Shown in pieces: positions 12,101 to 25,977 of a stretch of 64,000 nucleotides of DNA. The position numbers and the translations under genes are program-made. The notes below the pieces were generated by a model. The model saw only the letters and a list, made by a program, of their open reading frames with translations. It was not told the origin of the DNA and did no database searches. How positions within the stretch are numbered: the first letter of the stretch is position 1; each line of letters starts with the position of its first letter. This stretch comes from Hansfordia pulvinata (taxonomy: Eukaryota; Ascomycota; Sordariomycetes; Xylariales). The DNA is taken from contig BJKQ01000004.1 of NCBI GenBank assembly GCA_006538405.1, forward strand, positions 2,852,001 through 2,916,000. The letters are read 5' to 3'.

Positions 12101-13394
12101 ATGCGCACCCAGGTTAGACGACAAGGCAGGTCCACACCAGACGAGGAAGCGAAACAGACGGCGGGGCTGAAAACATCTCGGTCTCTCCCTTTCGCTTTGC
12201 TTTCTTCTTCTCTCTCCCGGAGAAGACTGCCCAGCTGCCGAACCGAGTAGAAAAATGCAAGCCGGAGCGGCAGTGCCCGGGAGATCGCGTGTTTTGCATT
12301 GCGCAAGGTCTCCTCGCTGCTTCGCACCCGGTATGGAGTTGCAGTGGTACACTCAGTGAGTTGACCGAAATGATCGACTGCCAGTTTCTTCCCCCAAGGC
12401 AAGGCGCCGCCGCCACGGCAACGGAACGGGAGACATTGGGCAAAAGCTACGAGTTACACTACCAAAAAAAAACCCTTCCTCCCTCGGCACAGCACCAAAA
12501 GCTCCTCTCATCAGGAAATTAAAACTGGCTGCTTTCAGCGTCGACTTCTTCACGTCGGGCGGGGTGCGGATTGCCCCCGTGTCTTCTCCTCCTCGCTGCC
12601 GTCGTCTTTTTGCCGTCCCCCATCGCTCTACGCCGCCGCCGTGCGCGCAGGTTGTGCTCGGGTTAACTGGCTCGCCACGGCGCTGGCGGGGCGCGGGAGC
12701 GCGTCCGTCAGCGGCAGCGTCGGCCCCGGAGAGCCGAGATGCGGGCGGAATCACCGGCACTTGATTTGCGCGCGCGCGCGCGCGCGTGTGTGTGTTTATC
12801 TACGGTTTACCGTAGTTTCCGGGGCGGCGCATGTGTTTGACGGGGTTGTCAAGCCGGAATAGAAAAAAAGAGAGAGATAATTGATGAAAACGAAAAAATA
12901 AAAGGCAGAGGGCAGCCGGGACTAACCAAGATCGAAAAAACGGCAATCGCCGATGGTGAACATTCCCTCATCCCATTTTCTTCAGAGATCATATAGACTT
13001 CGGCATGGGTTGGGTTCATCTCTCCCGCCCCTCCCCGAGTAAGCGCCGCATCTGCCAGAGGTGCCTAGTAGTTGGCTGATCAAGCGGACCAGACCTTGAA
13101 ATCTTCGGGACTGTTACAGTTCAAGCCAACCACTGATCACGTGGTCGCTGGTTTTTATTCACTGCAGCAAGGACACCGATGAGCCCCTGCTGTGCAAGAC
13201 GTGTTATAAACCCTTGATATACCCAGCAAGCCGATCCTCCCTCGTCGAGTAACAGGACAGGCAAAGCTGAGTATCACCACTGGCTTCGCATGTCGTCCAG
13301 GAGACTGCCGCGAATTCTGCGTGCTGGCTAAGCAGCCCCCCTCCCCCCCCTCGATCTCGACAGCCAGAACAGCAAACATGAAAACAAGCCGATC
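9187..13394. other. 4.2-kb gene-poor interval
   Basis: No coding gene is supported. It contains G10 (9676-9685), G15 (9863-9877) and G17 (11583-11599) tracts, several CA/GT runs, and a CG dinucleotide run near 12771-12786. Long pyrimidine tracts ending in CAG-type acceptors (for example TTTTACAG near 11420) could belong to a non-coding transcript or a long leader, but nothing downstream on the plus strand claims it. Confidence 0.45.
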
Positions 13395-14648
13395 CTACGC
13401 CGCGGCCTCCACGGCCTGCGCCTGCGCCGGGCACCACTGGGCCTGGAGCTCCCTGTTCAGGCTGGGCGCGTAGAGCGCCTTGTCCGACCACTCGCCCTTC
13501 TCGGTCAGGAAAATCTGGTCCCGGTCGGCCGGGAAGCTGTCGATCGTGAAGGCGGCGCGGATGCTCTTGGCTCCTGCAAAAGAAAAAAAGAAGCTTCTGG
13601 TCAGTCCCTATAACCCCGAATCCAGCCATCCCGGTATCCATCTGTGTGGCGCCTTACCTTGCTCCGGGGTCCCGGCGCCCGTCATGAAGCCCGCCATCTT
13701 GGGCGGGGCGTACCGCGTGATGCCCGTCTTGATGCGCGACGGCGTGACGGCGACGACCGCGCACGGCGAGCCCTCGAGCTCCCGCCGCCACCAGTGCGCG
13801 CCGAGCAGCTGCGCGAACTTGGTCGCGCTGTACACGCACCGCCCGTCCGCCTCGGACCCGGCCAGGACGGTCTCCGCCAGCCCGGCCGGCGCGACCTGTC
13901 CCTCTACGCCGGGCGTGTGCGCGCCTGTTGGTGGAGGGCAAGCACGTCAAATCAGTGGGGGATTGTTCTGCTTCTTTTCCCTTGCCATTCAAGCCCTCTG
14001 CAAAGCAGCTGGGAAAAGTTGGGAAAACTCACTGGCTTCTTGCACCTTGAAGACTGCTCTGGACGAGACGAAGACGAGCCGCGTGCCCGACCCGGCGAGC
14101 TTCTCCCGCAGGATCAGCGTCAGGTAGTGCTGAGCTGTTGTGCTTTGTCAACAACAAACCCTAAAGAGTCGGCGGTCGTCGAGTCGGTCTTTCAGGTGGA
14201 CCCGCGAGGCACTTACACAGATGGTTGACGAGGTAAGTCTCGCAGTACTTGGAGCCGTGGGGCCCGGGGCCGTCCGGCGGCTTCGCCATTCCGGCGTTGA
14301 GCATGAGGTAGTCGATGCTCGTCGGGCCCAGAAGCTCGAGGATCTTCTCGGCAGCCGTCTTGACCGTGGGGAGATCCGACAGGTCGGCCTGGATCAGGGT
14401 GACCTTGTGGACGTTGCCGTCGTAGCGCAGCTCGTCGTACGCGGCTTGGGCTCGCTCGACGTCTCTGACGGGCAGGAGGAACCAGTACGGCTGCTCTCCG
14501 CCCTCCTCGAGGAACTGCTTGACGACCTCGAAACCCTGGACCGGGGCGTGAGCAAGCGGGCGATGCGTGGGATCGGCAGTCGTCGCGGCGTGGAGCTTAC
14601 CAGACCCGAGGAGGCCCCCGTGGCGACCACAACCTTTGTGGGAGACAT
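13395..14648 (-). CDS. Short-chain dehydrogenase/reductase (SDR)
   Basis: There are five exons on the minus strand: 14601-14648, 14217-14535, 14033-14134, 13658-13924 and 13395-13573. Total length is 915 nt, 304 aa. All introns are 65-108 nt with GT..AG ends and phases that agree. The Rossmann NADP-binding motif TGASSGLG (residues 10-17) is split by intron 1. LNAG follows in strand 4, VFVSS (S146/S147) gives the catalytic serine, and YSATK (Y188, K192) is the SDR YxxxK pair. The layout and length resemble the fungal protochlorophyllide-reductase-like/classical SDR group. It is an NAD(P)-dependent oxidoreductase with unknown substrate. The start at 14648 is preferred because it places the nucleotide-binding strand at the usual N-terminal position; an upstream in-frame ATG at 14685-14687 is possible. 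Confidence 0.88.
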
Positions 14649-16088
14649 GACGACAGTGAATGATGGGCTACTAGGCACGGAACACAAGCACGAGACACCG
14701 AGTGGATGGGGATCGCAGCCCTCGTTGAAGTGGCGAGCCCGAACTCTACGCGGTCACAGTCAGAGACACGACCACTTATATACCCGAAGCTTACGGTCTG
14801 CCCATTCATACAGACGGACAAGGGGGCAGCGGCTCACAGCAACATACCCGCATCGAACCCAGGGCTGTTGTGGAGGAATGATGGATTGGTCAGTACGGAG
14901 ATGTGCAACTGTATTGATCCTGCCATGGCTTGACGTTGCAGGATCAGCCACAGGGCGGGCGCGGGGCATCGGCAGGGGACGCGGTGCTGCAGATGATCGC
15001 AGTACCCTGTCATAAGTACCTAGTTGAGGCCGACGCGACGCCGTGAGTTTGTGCAGGCGATCGCACTCGGATCTTCATGTGCGAGCATGCTGCAGATGCG
15101 CATGTCAGCGCTCCTCGGACGTGCCCGCTGTCAAGGCCGAAGACAGAGAGGACCGGGGTTGTTAGCTTAGAGACAGCGGGAGGTGAAGTGAATGGGCTTA
15201 GGTTATGTTGAGTCTGGTCTATGCCGAGCTACTGGGTTGGCAGTACCGACTTGAAGATCCCAGAGGCCTGCCCACTGCCTTAAGGGTGACTCCGCCACCA
15301 GCATCATGCCGCAGCGATGAATGAGCATCAGCATCGTGGATGAGCATACCTCAGGTACGCATGAATCCAGGGACAGCATTCAATTGCAGGTCAATCCGGG
15401 CGGGTCCGACGGAGTGCGCGGTTCGCGTGAGAAGTACGAGAACAGACAGCTGCTTCCAGGTTACGAGTGCCTGAGACGTACCTGGATAGCACCCGCATCG
15501 GGGCACCGGGCCAAGACGCGCCCGTGGATTCACCCGCACCCAGCACGGCCTCTAAATCCACTGCACGAAGGGGTCCACACATCCATATGCCCCTACCACG
15601 GCCGGGAGCTTCTGTGCTTCTCTGGGCCCCGGCTCAAGTTCGACGGGCTTCTAGGGCGATGGCGCTAGCTCCGCTCCCGGCCTAGCGCGCAATGCTCTCG
15701 GCTGTTGCCAGTGCTTCCACCGCGGCTGCCGGGCTGCTGCTGCTGCTCCCAGACACCCGGCACCGGTTTTTCCAGCCTGGCGACGCGAGTGAAGCTCTGC
15801 GGTCGAGGCCCGTTGCCGTCCCCAGATTTCCAATCCGCGCCCTGGCCCGGCTCGCCTCCAGTCCGAATAACCGCCCCTTGACTCTCTTCGCCCCGTCCGT
15901 CCCCTTCTCATGTGTTTTTCTCCTCCTGAAGCTATCTTCATCCTCTCTTCCACCCTCTCCCTCTCTTCCCATCCTCCCCATCCCATCCTCTCCCTCCCGC
16001 CTCCAATCCACTCGGCTTCCAGGGCCACATCTCTTGCCCCTTCCTGTACTCTACCTGTATACCACTCTAATACTATACCCCCTTCATA
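14649..16088. other. Divergent promoter region between the SDR gene and hsp60
   Basis: No gene is supported. The last ~170 bases before the hsp60 ATG (about 15915-16080) are strongly pyrimidine-rich (CTCTTC/CCCTC), a feature common upstream of highly expressed fungal genes. I did not find a perfect nGAAnnTTCn heat-shock element by eye. Confidence 0.5.
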
Positions 16089-18015
<1,927 letters not shown>

Positions 18016-20251
18016 GAGAAGAAAAGACGAGAAGCGAAGGATGATTTGTTTTCCCACATGTACCAAAAAGCACAGCTTGGACCGGCATCGGTGTTATGAC
18101 GGATGGATCTCACGAGGCCACACGTATTGTCATCTCCTCACTCCCCTCCACCCCCCTTACCTTGTCGCATTTCCGCGCCCCGCATACTGTACATTTGTCA
18201 TCACGGCCTGATATCCCCGGCGGCGTTGCAAAAATTCGTTGTATATTAGAGTCAGGTCGGCTTACAGGCAATCCTTCCGAGGGAGGCTGCACTTAATACA
18301 GATCAGACTTGTAGTCATATGACCTCGACGCCGTTGACTGTACGATATGGCTTACGAGCCATTGTTTCACCCTACTGCATTGTGATGTTACCTGGGAGGG
18401 TCTCGTGTACTGTAAGTATAGGTAGGCACCAGATCTGGTTGCCGTCAACGCCAGGCCCAGCAAGGACGGCAAGTAGGCTGACGGGTGATTTAAAGATCAC
18501 AGGCTGGGCCTCCCGACGAAAACGTACCGCAGGCGCCGGGATCACGTGCCGTGGTAGCCCAGCAAGTAACACGCACATGACGACGCACGATCACCGGCCT
18601 TAGGCGCGCTGCTGGTGCGAATGGGAGACCCGTTGGGGTGTGGGCACGGGGGCGCAGAGCCAGTCAGATCCCGCAGACTGCGAGGCCGGCTTATTATATT
18701 TACTCGTAGGTACGCGCGCACGGGAGCTGGAAGGGGATACTGCCTAACTAGCAGTCGTAAGGCAGCTGGAGAGGGCCGCCACCTTGCATCTCACAAGTGG
18801 CTGCGGGCAGAGAGACTTGCAGAGGCGCGGATGGTGGCGGACACGTCTCTACGGCTGCCTGAGGCTAGTACGAGTAGGTAGGTAGTCGCCGGCCGTGATG
18901 TTTCTCTTCTTACGGACTGGCGAAGAGGTGAATAAGTTTTCCGCATGGCAGATCTGCCCGGCCTGGTCTACTTTTTCAGTGCCGCTGGGCTGCTGAAGAC
19001 GACCGGCTCCCCACACTCCGAGCAGAGAGGGACCGGCTTATCGGCGGCTGGCTGTCTTGTCTCTGATACCCCGGGGCCGCGTGGCGCACGGCTCGGGGGG
19101 GGGGCGAGCCGGCAGCCAGGCCGACGCGCCCGGCCGGCCTTGCGTGTGTATTTCCACCAAAGGCATCGTCATCTCGTACGACTCCTCTGGCTGCCCTAGC
19201 TTCTCTTATTGAAATGGCGCCCGTCGTACTGTCCTCATCGTCAGGCAGAAACGATCCCCTGGGCGCATCGATGGGCTCTCGGCACAGCCCACTCTCATAC
19301 GCGTATGGGCTTTTCTTTGTCAGGGGGGGCGCAAGAGTCAGGTCCGACGTGGCAGGTGGTGAATCGGCTGCCTGACCCTCGGGTGCCATGCAATCGAGGC
19401 TGGAGCTGGGGACCAGAGGCCGAGAAGGCCAGGTAGCTAGCGGGTTGCCTTCGTGTTCCGATCTGCTGGCGGCTCAGCCGTGTGGCGACGTGGTGGGATG
19501 CAGAGGACATACGAAGTAGGCGGCGTGAGCCAGCTGCCTCACCTTTGGACACATCCTCGTCGTAATCGAACAGAGGCAAGCAAGCTCTCAATGGGAGCCA
19601 GAAGCCCGTCAGGCAGACGGCACTGCAGCAGCGTTGGGTGAGGCAGGCAACAGCAATGCAACCACTGCGCTGGAGGAGGCCCATTCACTACCCGGCCAAA
19701 CCAAGGTTCCTCTACCTGCGACAACTGGAAGTGCTCGTACCCAAGAACAATGGAACCCGCCGCGACATCGTCTTGGTGCAAGCGGGCTAGAGCCTTCCAT
19801 GCTCGAGCGGCAACCGACCAGTCCAGTGTGGGGTGCGTGCGAGCGCAGAAGTGTGCATTGTCGTCACTGCGCTGCAGGTACCGCCGCTGGGGTTTTGCGT
19901 GCCTGCTGTACATCCTCCAGTGTCTGTCTGCGCGGGCTGCGTACGAGTACTCGAGATTGATGAATTGCGGGACGCTGGACCCGACCCGGTCCATTCCACG
20001 ACCTGGGCTACCCCCCATTGCATGTACAGGTACGGCCGCGGGATGCCTCTACCTCCCCGCCTCCTCCACCACCTCCCTCTTCCCCCCTGGGCGTCCATTC
20101 GTATATTTCCGCCCGCATCAGCAACCCCGCCGACGACTCAAGCCGCTCGATCCCTCCTACTCATTATCCCCCCCGTCCGCCCAGACCTCGACCTCCTCAA
20201 CCACTACTCTCCTCCCCTTTGCCATCACCCGCACCCCCCCATATCCTCATC
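18016..20251. other. 2.2-kb intergenic region between hsp60 and cofilin
   Basis: No gene is supported. Open frames here are short and have no protein-like features. The last ~200 bases before 20252 are C/T-rich and probably form the cofilin promoter and leader. Confidence 0.5.
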
Positions 20252-20817
20252 ATGGTAAGTTCAACTGTTGCCCCTCCCCCCTCTTTCACCGTTGTCTATA
20301 ACCTTCGCCTTGTTTCCCGTTGCTCCACTTCCCCCGTCTCTTTCTCTTAACTGACCTTCTCTCGGCGCAGTCTCAATCTGGGTACGTTTTGCCTCCTGCG
20401 TCCACTCCAACCACACCACTTGCAATCTCAACGGCTGCTCCTCCGTGTCCCGCATCGCCTCGGCGCCCTGGTGACGAATTCGCGCGCTCGCGACGGGCCT
20501 CGACACCTTCACCAGCCGGGGCGTCGGGCCGCCTAGCCTCCCTCACCCAGCCTCGCCACCTCGCAGCATGAGCCTCGTCCACGCCTACTCACACAGAACC
20601 ATCTCTACAGAGCCACCGTCTCGCAGGACTGCATCACTGCCTACAACGACCTCAAGCTCAACAAGAAGCACAAGTATGTCATCTTCAAGCTGAGCGACGA
20701 CAACCGCGAAATCGTCGTCGAGGACGCCTCCGACGATAAGGACTACGAGAACTTCCGCTCCAAGCTTGTCAACGCCCAGACCAAGAGCAAGACCGTAAGC
20801 CGCGCACCGTCTATTCC

Positions 20818-20857
<40 letters not shown>

Positions 20858-21442
20858 CGCCTCTCGCCCATCTTCTGCATGGGGCATCGTCAGAGACAAG
20901 ACCCACGGCTCCGCCTCGCGCCGCTCGTCCCGCCTCGGCTGCGCCTGAGCCGCCTGAGACAATTACCCTTGCGCCTGGCCGCGCTCTGGCCATCGGGGTG
21001 CCGCAATCAACCTCTTCTTCGATCGCTAATACATCCGCTTCGCTACCAGGGTGCCGTCGGCAAGGGTCCCCGCTACGCCGTCTACGACTTTGAGTACCAG
21101 CTCGCCAGCGGCGAGGGCTCCCGGTATGTTGCTACTCAACCCAGCGACGACTTGAGATTATTGTTAGCTCTGAATACTAATCTTGCGCAGGAACAAGATC
21201 ACCTTCATCGCTTGGTCCCCCGATGACGCCGGCGTCATGGTGAGTCCCTACAGCACCCCTCCTCACCGTCACAACGCATCCACTAACCTGCAGGAAACCA
21301 GGCCAAGATGGTGTACGCCTCTTCCAAGGAGGCCCTGAAGCGCTCGCTCAACGGCATCGCCGTCGAGCTGCAGGCCAACGACCAGGACGACATTGAATAC
21401 GACTCGATCCTGAAGATTGTCAGCAAGGGCCTGGCTGCTTAG
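20252..21442 (+). CDS. cof1: Cofilin (ADF/cofilin actin-severing protein)
   Basis: There are six exons: 20252-20254, 20371-20381, 20611-20794, 21050-21123, 21191-21239 and 21302-21442. Total is 462 nt, 153 aa. Exon 1 is only the ATG, followed directly by GTAAGT, and exon 2 is 11 nt; joined they give the conserved N-terminus MSQSGATVSQDC. The ADF-homology fold is clear: YNDLKLNKKHKYVIFKL, YAVYDFEYQ, FIAWSPDDAGV, KMVYASSKEALKRSLNGI. It binds and severs actin filaments in the cytoplasm. The serine after Met and the basic KMVYASSK helix match actin-binding positions known in yeast cofilin. Intron 3 (255 nt) carries a long CT repeat (about 20821-20850). Confidence 0.97.
20819..20850. repeat. CT dinucleotide microsatellite in cofilin intron 3
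   Basis: A run of tandem CT units lies between the donor at 20795 and the acceptor at 21049. Confidence 0.85.
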
Positions 21443-22164
21443 ACGTCCTGTGGCAAATCTGCTCCTCTTGAGACCTGATCATGCATGGGGTCGCGTGGCA
21501 CAGAGACCACGAACCCGTGATAGGCAGGGCTCTCTACTGATCATCGGGCTTACGAACATTACGAGAAAAGCGCGCGTTTGACAAGGCTGCGAGATCACCA
21601 TCCAGCCAGAGCAGGGAGGTTAGAATTTATCGATCGACATGTTCCCGAGCGGGAGGGAGGGTTCTCAATGAAGCAAACAAATCAATCGGAAAGAATCATC
21701 CTCAACTGTCCCTTCGAGTCGTAATGGCGCCTCCGAGACCCAGCCGACCTTGCGTGAGACCTGTCATCGCCTCCTACACTAAGCGAGGTTGGTGCAAGTA
21801 GCCCCTTGTCCTGACTCTGTTTGAGATGGGGCTTTCAACCTCTGGTGCCCAGCGTGCGCCTGAAAGAATATCGATTCATAGCAAGTCGGGGTCCCAGCTT
21901 GGCATGTCTTGAGGGTGGACCTACGACGTAAGACAAAGTAGAATCCATAGGGAAGCAATCGGCTATCGTAGGGCGTTGCCGAAGCCAAGGACCCGTCACT
22001 CGAACGTTCGACGTGGCCATTATAGTGATCTAGGCGAGAACGCATCGCACGCATCCGCGGATGTACAAGAGACTTGCTTGCAAAATAAGAGAAAAACCCC
22101 GCCCTTTGACAACCCACGCGGATTCCCCACAGGACGCCGAGGAGAAACCCCAGTACACCCATCG
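21443..22164. other. Convergent 3' intergenic region between cofilin and the get5-like gene
   Basis: No gene is seen. It holds the 3' ends of two convergent genes; nothing notable beyond that. Confidence 0.5.
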
Positions 22165-23033
22165 CTACGTCCTGTTTCTCTTGGCCTCCCACGCGGCCCG
22201 GAACTCGCCCGCCATCTCGCCCGCGAGGCCCTCGTCGCGCGTCCGCTGCAGCAGGAAGCCGCGCAGGTCCTCCCAGAAGGCCGGGGTCTGCAGCACGTCC
22301 TCGGTCTGTTGTTTCTTGTCCGCAGCAGCAGCAGCCGAAGCCGAAGCCTCGGCCGACTGCTGCTGCTGCTTGGGCGTGGAGGAGGAGGCCCCGGAGCCGC
22401 CGCCGCCGCCGCCCCCCATCAGCATGAGGGAGAACTCGACGGTCCCCGTGCGGTTCTCCTCGCTGGGGGTCTCCTGCTCGTCCGGGTCGCCGGCCAGCTC
22501 GCGCAGGACGCGGTGGTCGGGGACGGGCTTCTTGCGGAAGAGCAGCCTCAGCCTGTCCGGTGAGGGGCTCCCGGGCAGGAGCGGGGCGGCGGCGCGGCGG
22601 AGGTCGAGGACCGCGGCGTCGGGGGGCTGCGAGGTCAGGCGGAGCGGGTCGCCGCCGCGCAGGGAGCGGATCACCACGGTGAAGGAGCGCTCCTGGCCCG
22701 GCGCCGCCTTGGTGGTGGGTGTGGATTGGGACTGGTCAGCGGAGGAGGCGTTGGTGCCGCGCTCCGGGCGGCGCATCGGCTTTGTCTGGCGCGGGAGGGT
22801 GTACTGTCGCGGGTTCCGGGCGGTTAGTGGGGTGTGTAAGATGGTTAGGGGGGGTTTGACGGAGAGGGTTCATGAACAATGAAAATGACGATGAGAAAAA
22901 AGAAGGGGTGGGGGATGCATACGGCGGTGCGCTCGGGGAAGCGGCGCGGGTCCTCGACGTGGTCGGGCGACAGCTTGAAGGGGCGGGCGTCGAGCGCCGC
23001 GAGGAAGGTCTTGGCGAAGGACACTTCGGCCAT
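22165..23033 (-). CDS. get5: Get5-like ubiquitin-like-domain protein (GET pathway)
   Basis: Two exons on the minus strand, 22923-23033 and 22165-22803, encode 249 aa. The 119-nt intron is phase 0. Exon 1 (MAEVSFAKTFLAALDARPFK then LSPDHVEDPR) matches the N-terminal Get4-binding segment of fungal Get5 as I recall the family. A ubiquitin-like domain follows (APGQERSFTVVIRSL ... DRLRLLFRKKPVPDHRVLREL), then a Gly/Ser/Gln-rich linker, then a C-terminal helix (FWEDLRGFLLQR ... FRAAWEAK) that fits the Get5 dimerisation domain. Get5 with Get4 and Sgt2 hands tail-anchored proteins to Get3 for ER insertion. The ordered three-part layout supports the call; another UBL protein is the main alternative. 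Confidence 0.8.
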
Positions 23034-23736
23034 GGTTGCGGGCGGCGGCGGCGTCGTTGGGGTTGCCGGATGGGCGTTTGTGGTTCCCTGGGCGGAAGTG
23101 GAGCTAAGTTATCTTGGGTGTTTGGGAATCTGAGGTTGGGAGCGGCGTAGAAGGGTGATGTCGGCGGTGGTGTTGCTGTCCGGATGGCGGGGTTCGAGAT
23201 GAGGTCGTTCACAGACCGGGCGGGAAGGTAGCGGGGAGCTACCTTATCCGTAGGGGTCGGATTGGACGGGTGCAGCTGCTCAGGTATGAGTACCCGTACT
23301 ACGATCAGTACATTGGACCGAACTGCGCTCGTATATGCTTCGTAACTCGCGAGGCCGTCTGCCGATGGCCGGTACAGTGCATTCACCTTGGAACAGTGTC
23401 TATACACAGATGCGAAAGGCCGGAAGGTACGACATGGAAGGGTCCTTGTAGTGGGGCAGGCACTGGCGTTATCGGCTTATCGTCGAGAAAAAAGTTGGAA
23501 AAGCGCCAGCCATTCGATGCTGGCGGGACGTTCCTCTACCTCCGGCCTGCCTATCTCTGCCATCTTCCCCGGCCTCAAAGTCGATCCCGGAATTGAATCT
23601 CTCCGCCGCTCTGCTCGGTCTACCACCCATCGTCTGCCCCGTCTTCACCTCGCAATCCATCCAATCCACTACTTTCCCCCATCGCATCCACCGCAGACTA
23701 CGGCAGGTCCCACAGCGACCTCCCTTCACCACCGCC
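23034..23736. other. Divergent promoter between get5-like and nop2
   Basis: This is about 700 bases between two divergent starts. A C/T-rich leader precedes the nop2 ATG. No TATA box or other motif is clear. Confidence 0.5.
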
Positions 23737-25977
23737 ATGGGTGTCGGCCGTCGCATGCAGAAGCAGGGCCCTCCCGAGGCCCTGTCCGAGGAGCACTTCG
23801 CCAGACTCAAGCGCAAGGCCGGTATCCCCGTCGACCAGGAGGCACCGACGTCAGATGCACACAACAAGAAGAAGCGCCGCACCTCGCGCGAAGCCCCCGC
23901 CAAAAAGACCAAGCCCAACCCCAAGTCCGCCCCCGCCCCCGCCGCCGACAGCGACCGCCCCCCCAAGCCCAAGGGGGTCAAGCCCACAGTCAAGCCGAAG
24001 GGCGGCAACTCGGAGCCCCTGGGCGTGCGCAAGGCCAATGGCGCGGGAAACGCAAAGCCGGGCCGCTCCAAGGCGAAGGCCCTGGTCGAGGAGGACGACG
24101 AGATGAGCGACGGGCTCGGGTCGGGGCTCGAGGACCTGGACGACCTCGACGGGAGCGATGCCGACGTCATGGCCGACGACTTCCTCGACTCGGACGACTC
24201 GGTGTACGACTCGGACGGCCCGCAGCAGAAGGCCGCCATGTTCTCGGACGACGAAGACGACTCGGACGCCGAGGAGAGGCTGACGGCGGCCAACATCGCC
24301 GGCCTGTCGCGCAAGCTGGACGAGCAGAAGGCGCAGGAGGAGGCGGACGCGCAGGCGGAGCTCGAGGAGGCCGCCTTGCAGACCAACATTGAGGTGGAGA
24401 AGCCTCGCGTGCTGGGGGGCGGCGACGATGGGGACGACGAGGACGCGGACCTGGCGCTCAAGACCAAGTCGCTGCTGGCGCCCGACCTGCAGCTGCTGCG
24501 GACGCGCATCAACGACACGATCCGGGTGCTGGACGACTTTGCGACGCTGTCCGAGGAGGGGCGGTCGCGGGCCGAGTACACGTCGCAGCTGGTCAAGGAC
24601 ATCTGCGCGTACTACGGCTACTCGGAGTTCCTGGCGGAGAAGCTGTACAACCTGTTCACGCCGCGGGAGGCGTTTGCGTTCTTCGAGGCCAACGAGTCGG
24701 CGCGGCCGGTGGTGATCCGGACCAACACGCTGCGGACGCACCGGCGCGACCTGGCGCAGGCGCTCATCAACCGCGGGGTGACGCTGGAGCCGGTGGGCAA
24801 GTGGTCCAAGGTGGGCCTGCAGATCTTCGAGAGCAACGTGCCGCTGGGCGCGACGCCCGAGTACCTGGCGGGCCACTACATCCTGCAGGCGGCGTCGTCG
24901 TTCCTGCCGGTCATGGCGCTGGGCCCGCAGGAGCACGAGCGCGTGCTGGACATGGCCTCGGCCCCGGGTGGGAAGACGACGCACATGGCGGCGCTGATGA
25001 AGAACACGGGCTGCATCTTCGCCAACGACCCGAGCAAGTCGCGCTCGCGCGGCCTGATCGGCAACGTCCACCGCCTGGGGTGCCGCAACGTGGTGGTGTG
25101 CAACTACGACGCGCGCGACTTCCCGCGGGTCATCGGCGGCTTCGACCGGGTGCTGCTGGACGCGCCGTGCTCGGGCACGGGCGTCATCGCCAAGGACCAG
25201 TCGGTCAAGACCAACAAGACGGAGCGCGACTTCATGCTGCTGCCGCACACGCAGAAGCAGCTGGTGCTGTCGGCCATCGACTCGGTCAACCACGCCAGCC
25301 GGACGGGCGGCTACGTCGTCTACTCGACGTGCTCGGTGACGGTCGAGGAGAACGAGCAGGTCGTGCAGTACGCGCTCAACAAGCGGCCCAACGTCAGGCT
25401 GGTCGAGACGGGCCTGGCCTTCGGCAAGGAAGGGTTCACCAGCTACATGGGCAAGAAGTTCGACGCCGCCATGCGCCACACGCGCCGCTACTACCCGCAC
25501 TCGTACAACGTCGACGGCTTCTTCGTCGCCAAGTTCCAGAAGGTCGGCCCCACCCCGCCCAACCTGGTGGCCAAGGGCACCAAGGACAGTGGTGGCGGTA
25601 AGCAGTCGGGCGGCGCTGCCGAGAGCAGCAGCAGCGCGCCGCTCGACGAGGACGAGGTTGTGGACAAGACGCCCATCGCGGCCGAGGGCGAGGAGGAGGA
25701 CAGCGGCGACTTTGGCGGGTTCGACGACGACGCCGACGCCGAGTACATGGAGAAGGCCAAGCGCAACGCCATGCGCCGGCGCGGCCTGGACCCGCGCGCG
25801 CTGGAGAAGGGGAAGAAGCAGCAGCAGCAGCAGCCGCAGGCGCCCAAGCAGCAACCTCAGCCGCCAAAGGACGAGGTCGCGAAGAAGGTAGAGGAGGAGA
25901 TCAAGGCCAAGCCGGTCGCGGCGGCGTCGGGCAAGAAGAAGGAGGGCAAGTCGTCCAAGGGCAAGAAGAAGGCGTAA
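23737..25977 (+). CDS. nop2: Nop2-type 25S rRNA m5C methyltransferase / ribosome biogenesis factor
   Basis: This is a single exon of 746 aa. The start at 23737 has a strong Kozak context (CCGCCATGG), and the N-terminus (MGVGRRMQKQGPP) is typical of fungal Nop2. A Lys-rich then acidic region (to about residue 240) is followed by the Nop2/NSUN fold. It has NTLRTHRRDLAQALINRGV, the SAM motif VLDMASAPGGKTTHMAALMK, the D-A-P-C-S-G motif (C478) and the Y-S-T-C-S motif (C532); these are the two conserved cysteines of the RNA m5C methyltransferases. The C-terminus has Asp/Glu-rich, Gln-rich and Lys-rich tails. It acts in the nucleolus on 60S precursor rRNA. Family length and motifs agree well. Confidence 0.96.
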   Translation: MGVGRRMQKQGPPEALSEEHFARLKRKAGIPVDQEAPTSDAHNKKKRRTSREAPAKKTKPNPKSAPAPAADSDRPPKPKGVKPTVKPKGGNSEPLGVRKANGAGNAKPGRSKAKALVEEDDEMSDGLGSGLEDLDDLDGSDADVMADDFLDSDDSVYDSDGPQQKAAMFSDDEDDSDAEERLTAANIAGLSRKLDEQKAQEEADAQAELEEAALQTNIEVEKPRVLGGGDDGDDEDADLALKTKSLLAPDLQLLRTRINDTIRVLDDFATLSEEGRSRAEYTSQLVKDICAYYGYSEFLAEKLYNLFTPREAFAFFEANESARPVVIRTNTLRTHRRDLAQALINRGVTLEPVGKWSKVGLQIFESNVPLGATPEYLAGHYILQAASSFLPVMALGPQEHERVLDMASAPGGKTTHMAALMKNTGCIFANDPSKSRSRGLIGNVHRLGCRNVVVCNYDARDFPRVIGGFDRVLLDAPCSGTGVIAKDQSVKTNKTERDFMLLPHTQKQLVLSAIDSVNHASRTGGYVVYSTCSVTVEENEQVVQYALNKRPNVRLVETGLAFGKEGFTSYMGKKFDAAMRHTRRYYPHSYNVDGFFVAKFQKVGPTPPNLVAKGTKDSGGGKQSGGAAESSSSAPLDEDEVVDKTPIAAEGEEEDSGDFGGFDDDADAEYMEKAKRNAMRRRGLDPRALEKGKKQQQQQPQAPKQQPQPPKDEVAKKVEEEIKAKPVAAASGKKKEGKSSKGKKKA

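Noticed and set aside
14394..14687. Earlier in-frame ATG for the dehydrogenase
   Set aside because: The extra 13 residues (MCSVPSSPSFTVV) add nothing recognisable; the start at 14648 places the Rossmann motif at the family's usual position.
15915..16088. Canonical heat-shock element upstream of hsp60
   Set aside because: Only a GAA and a TTC with wrong spacing were seen; no perfect nGAAnnTTCn array was found by eye.
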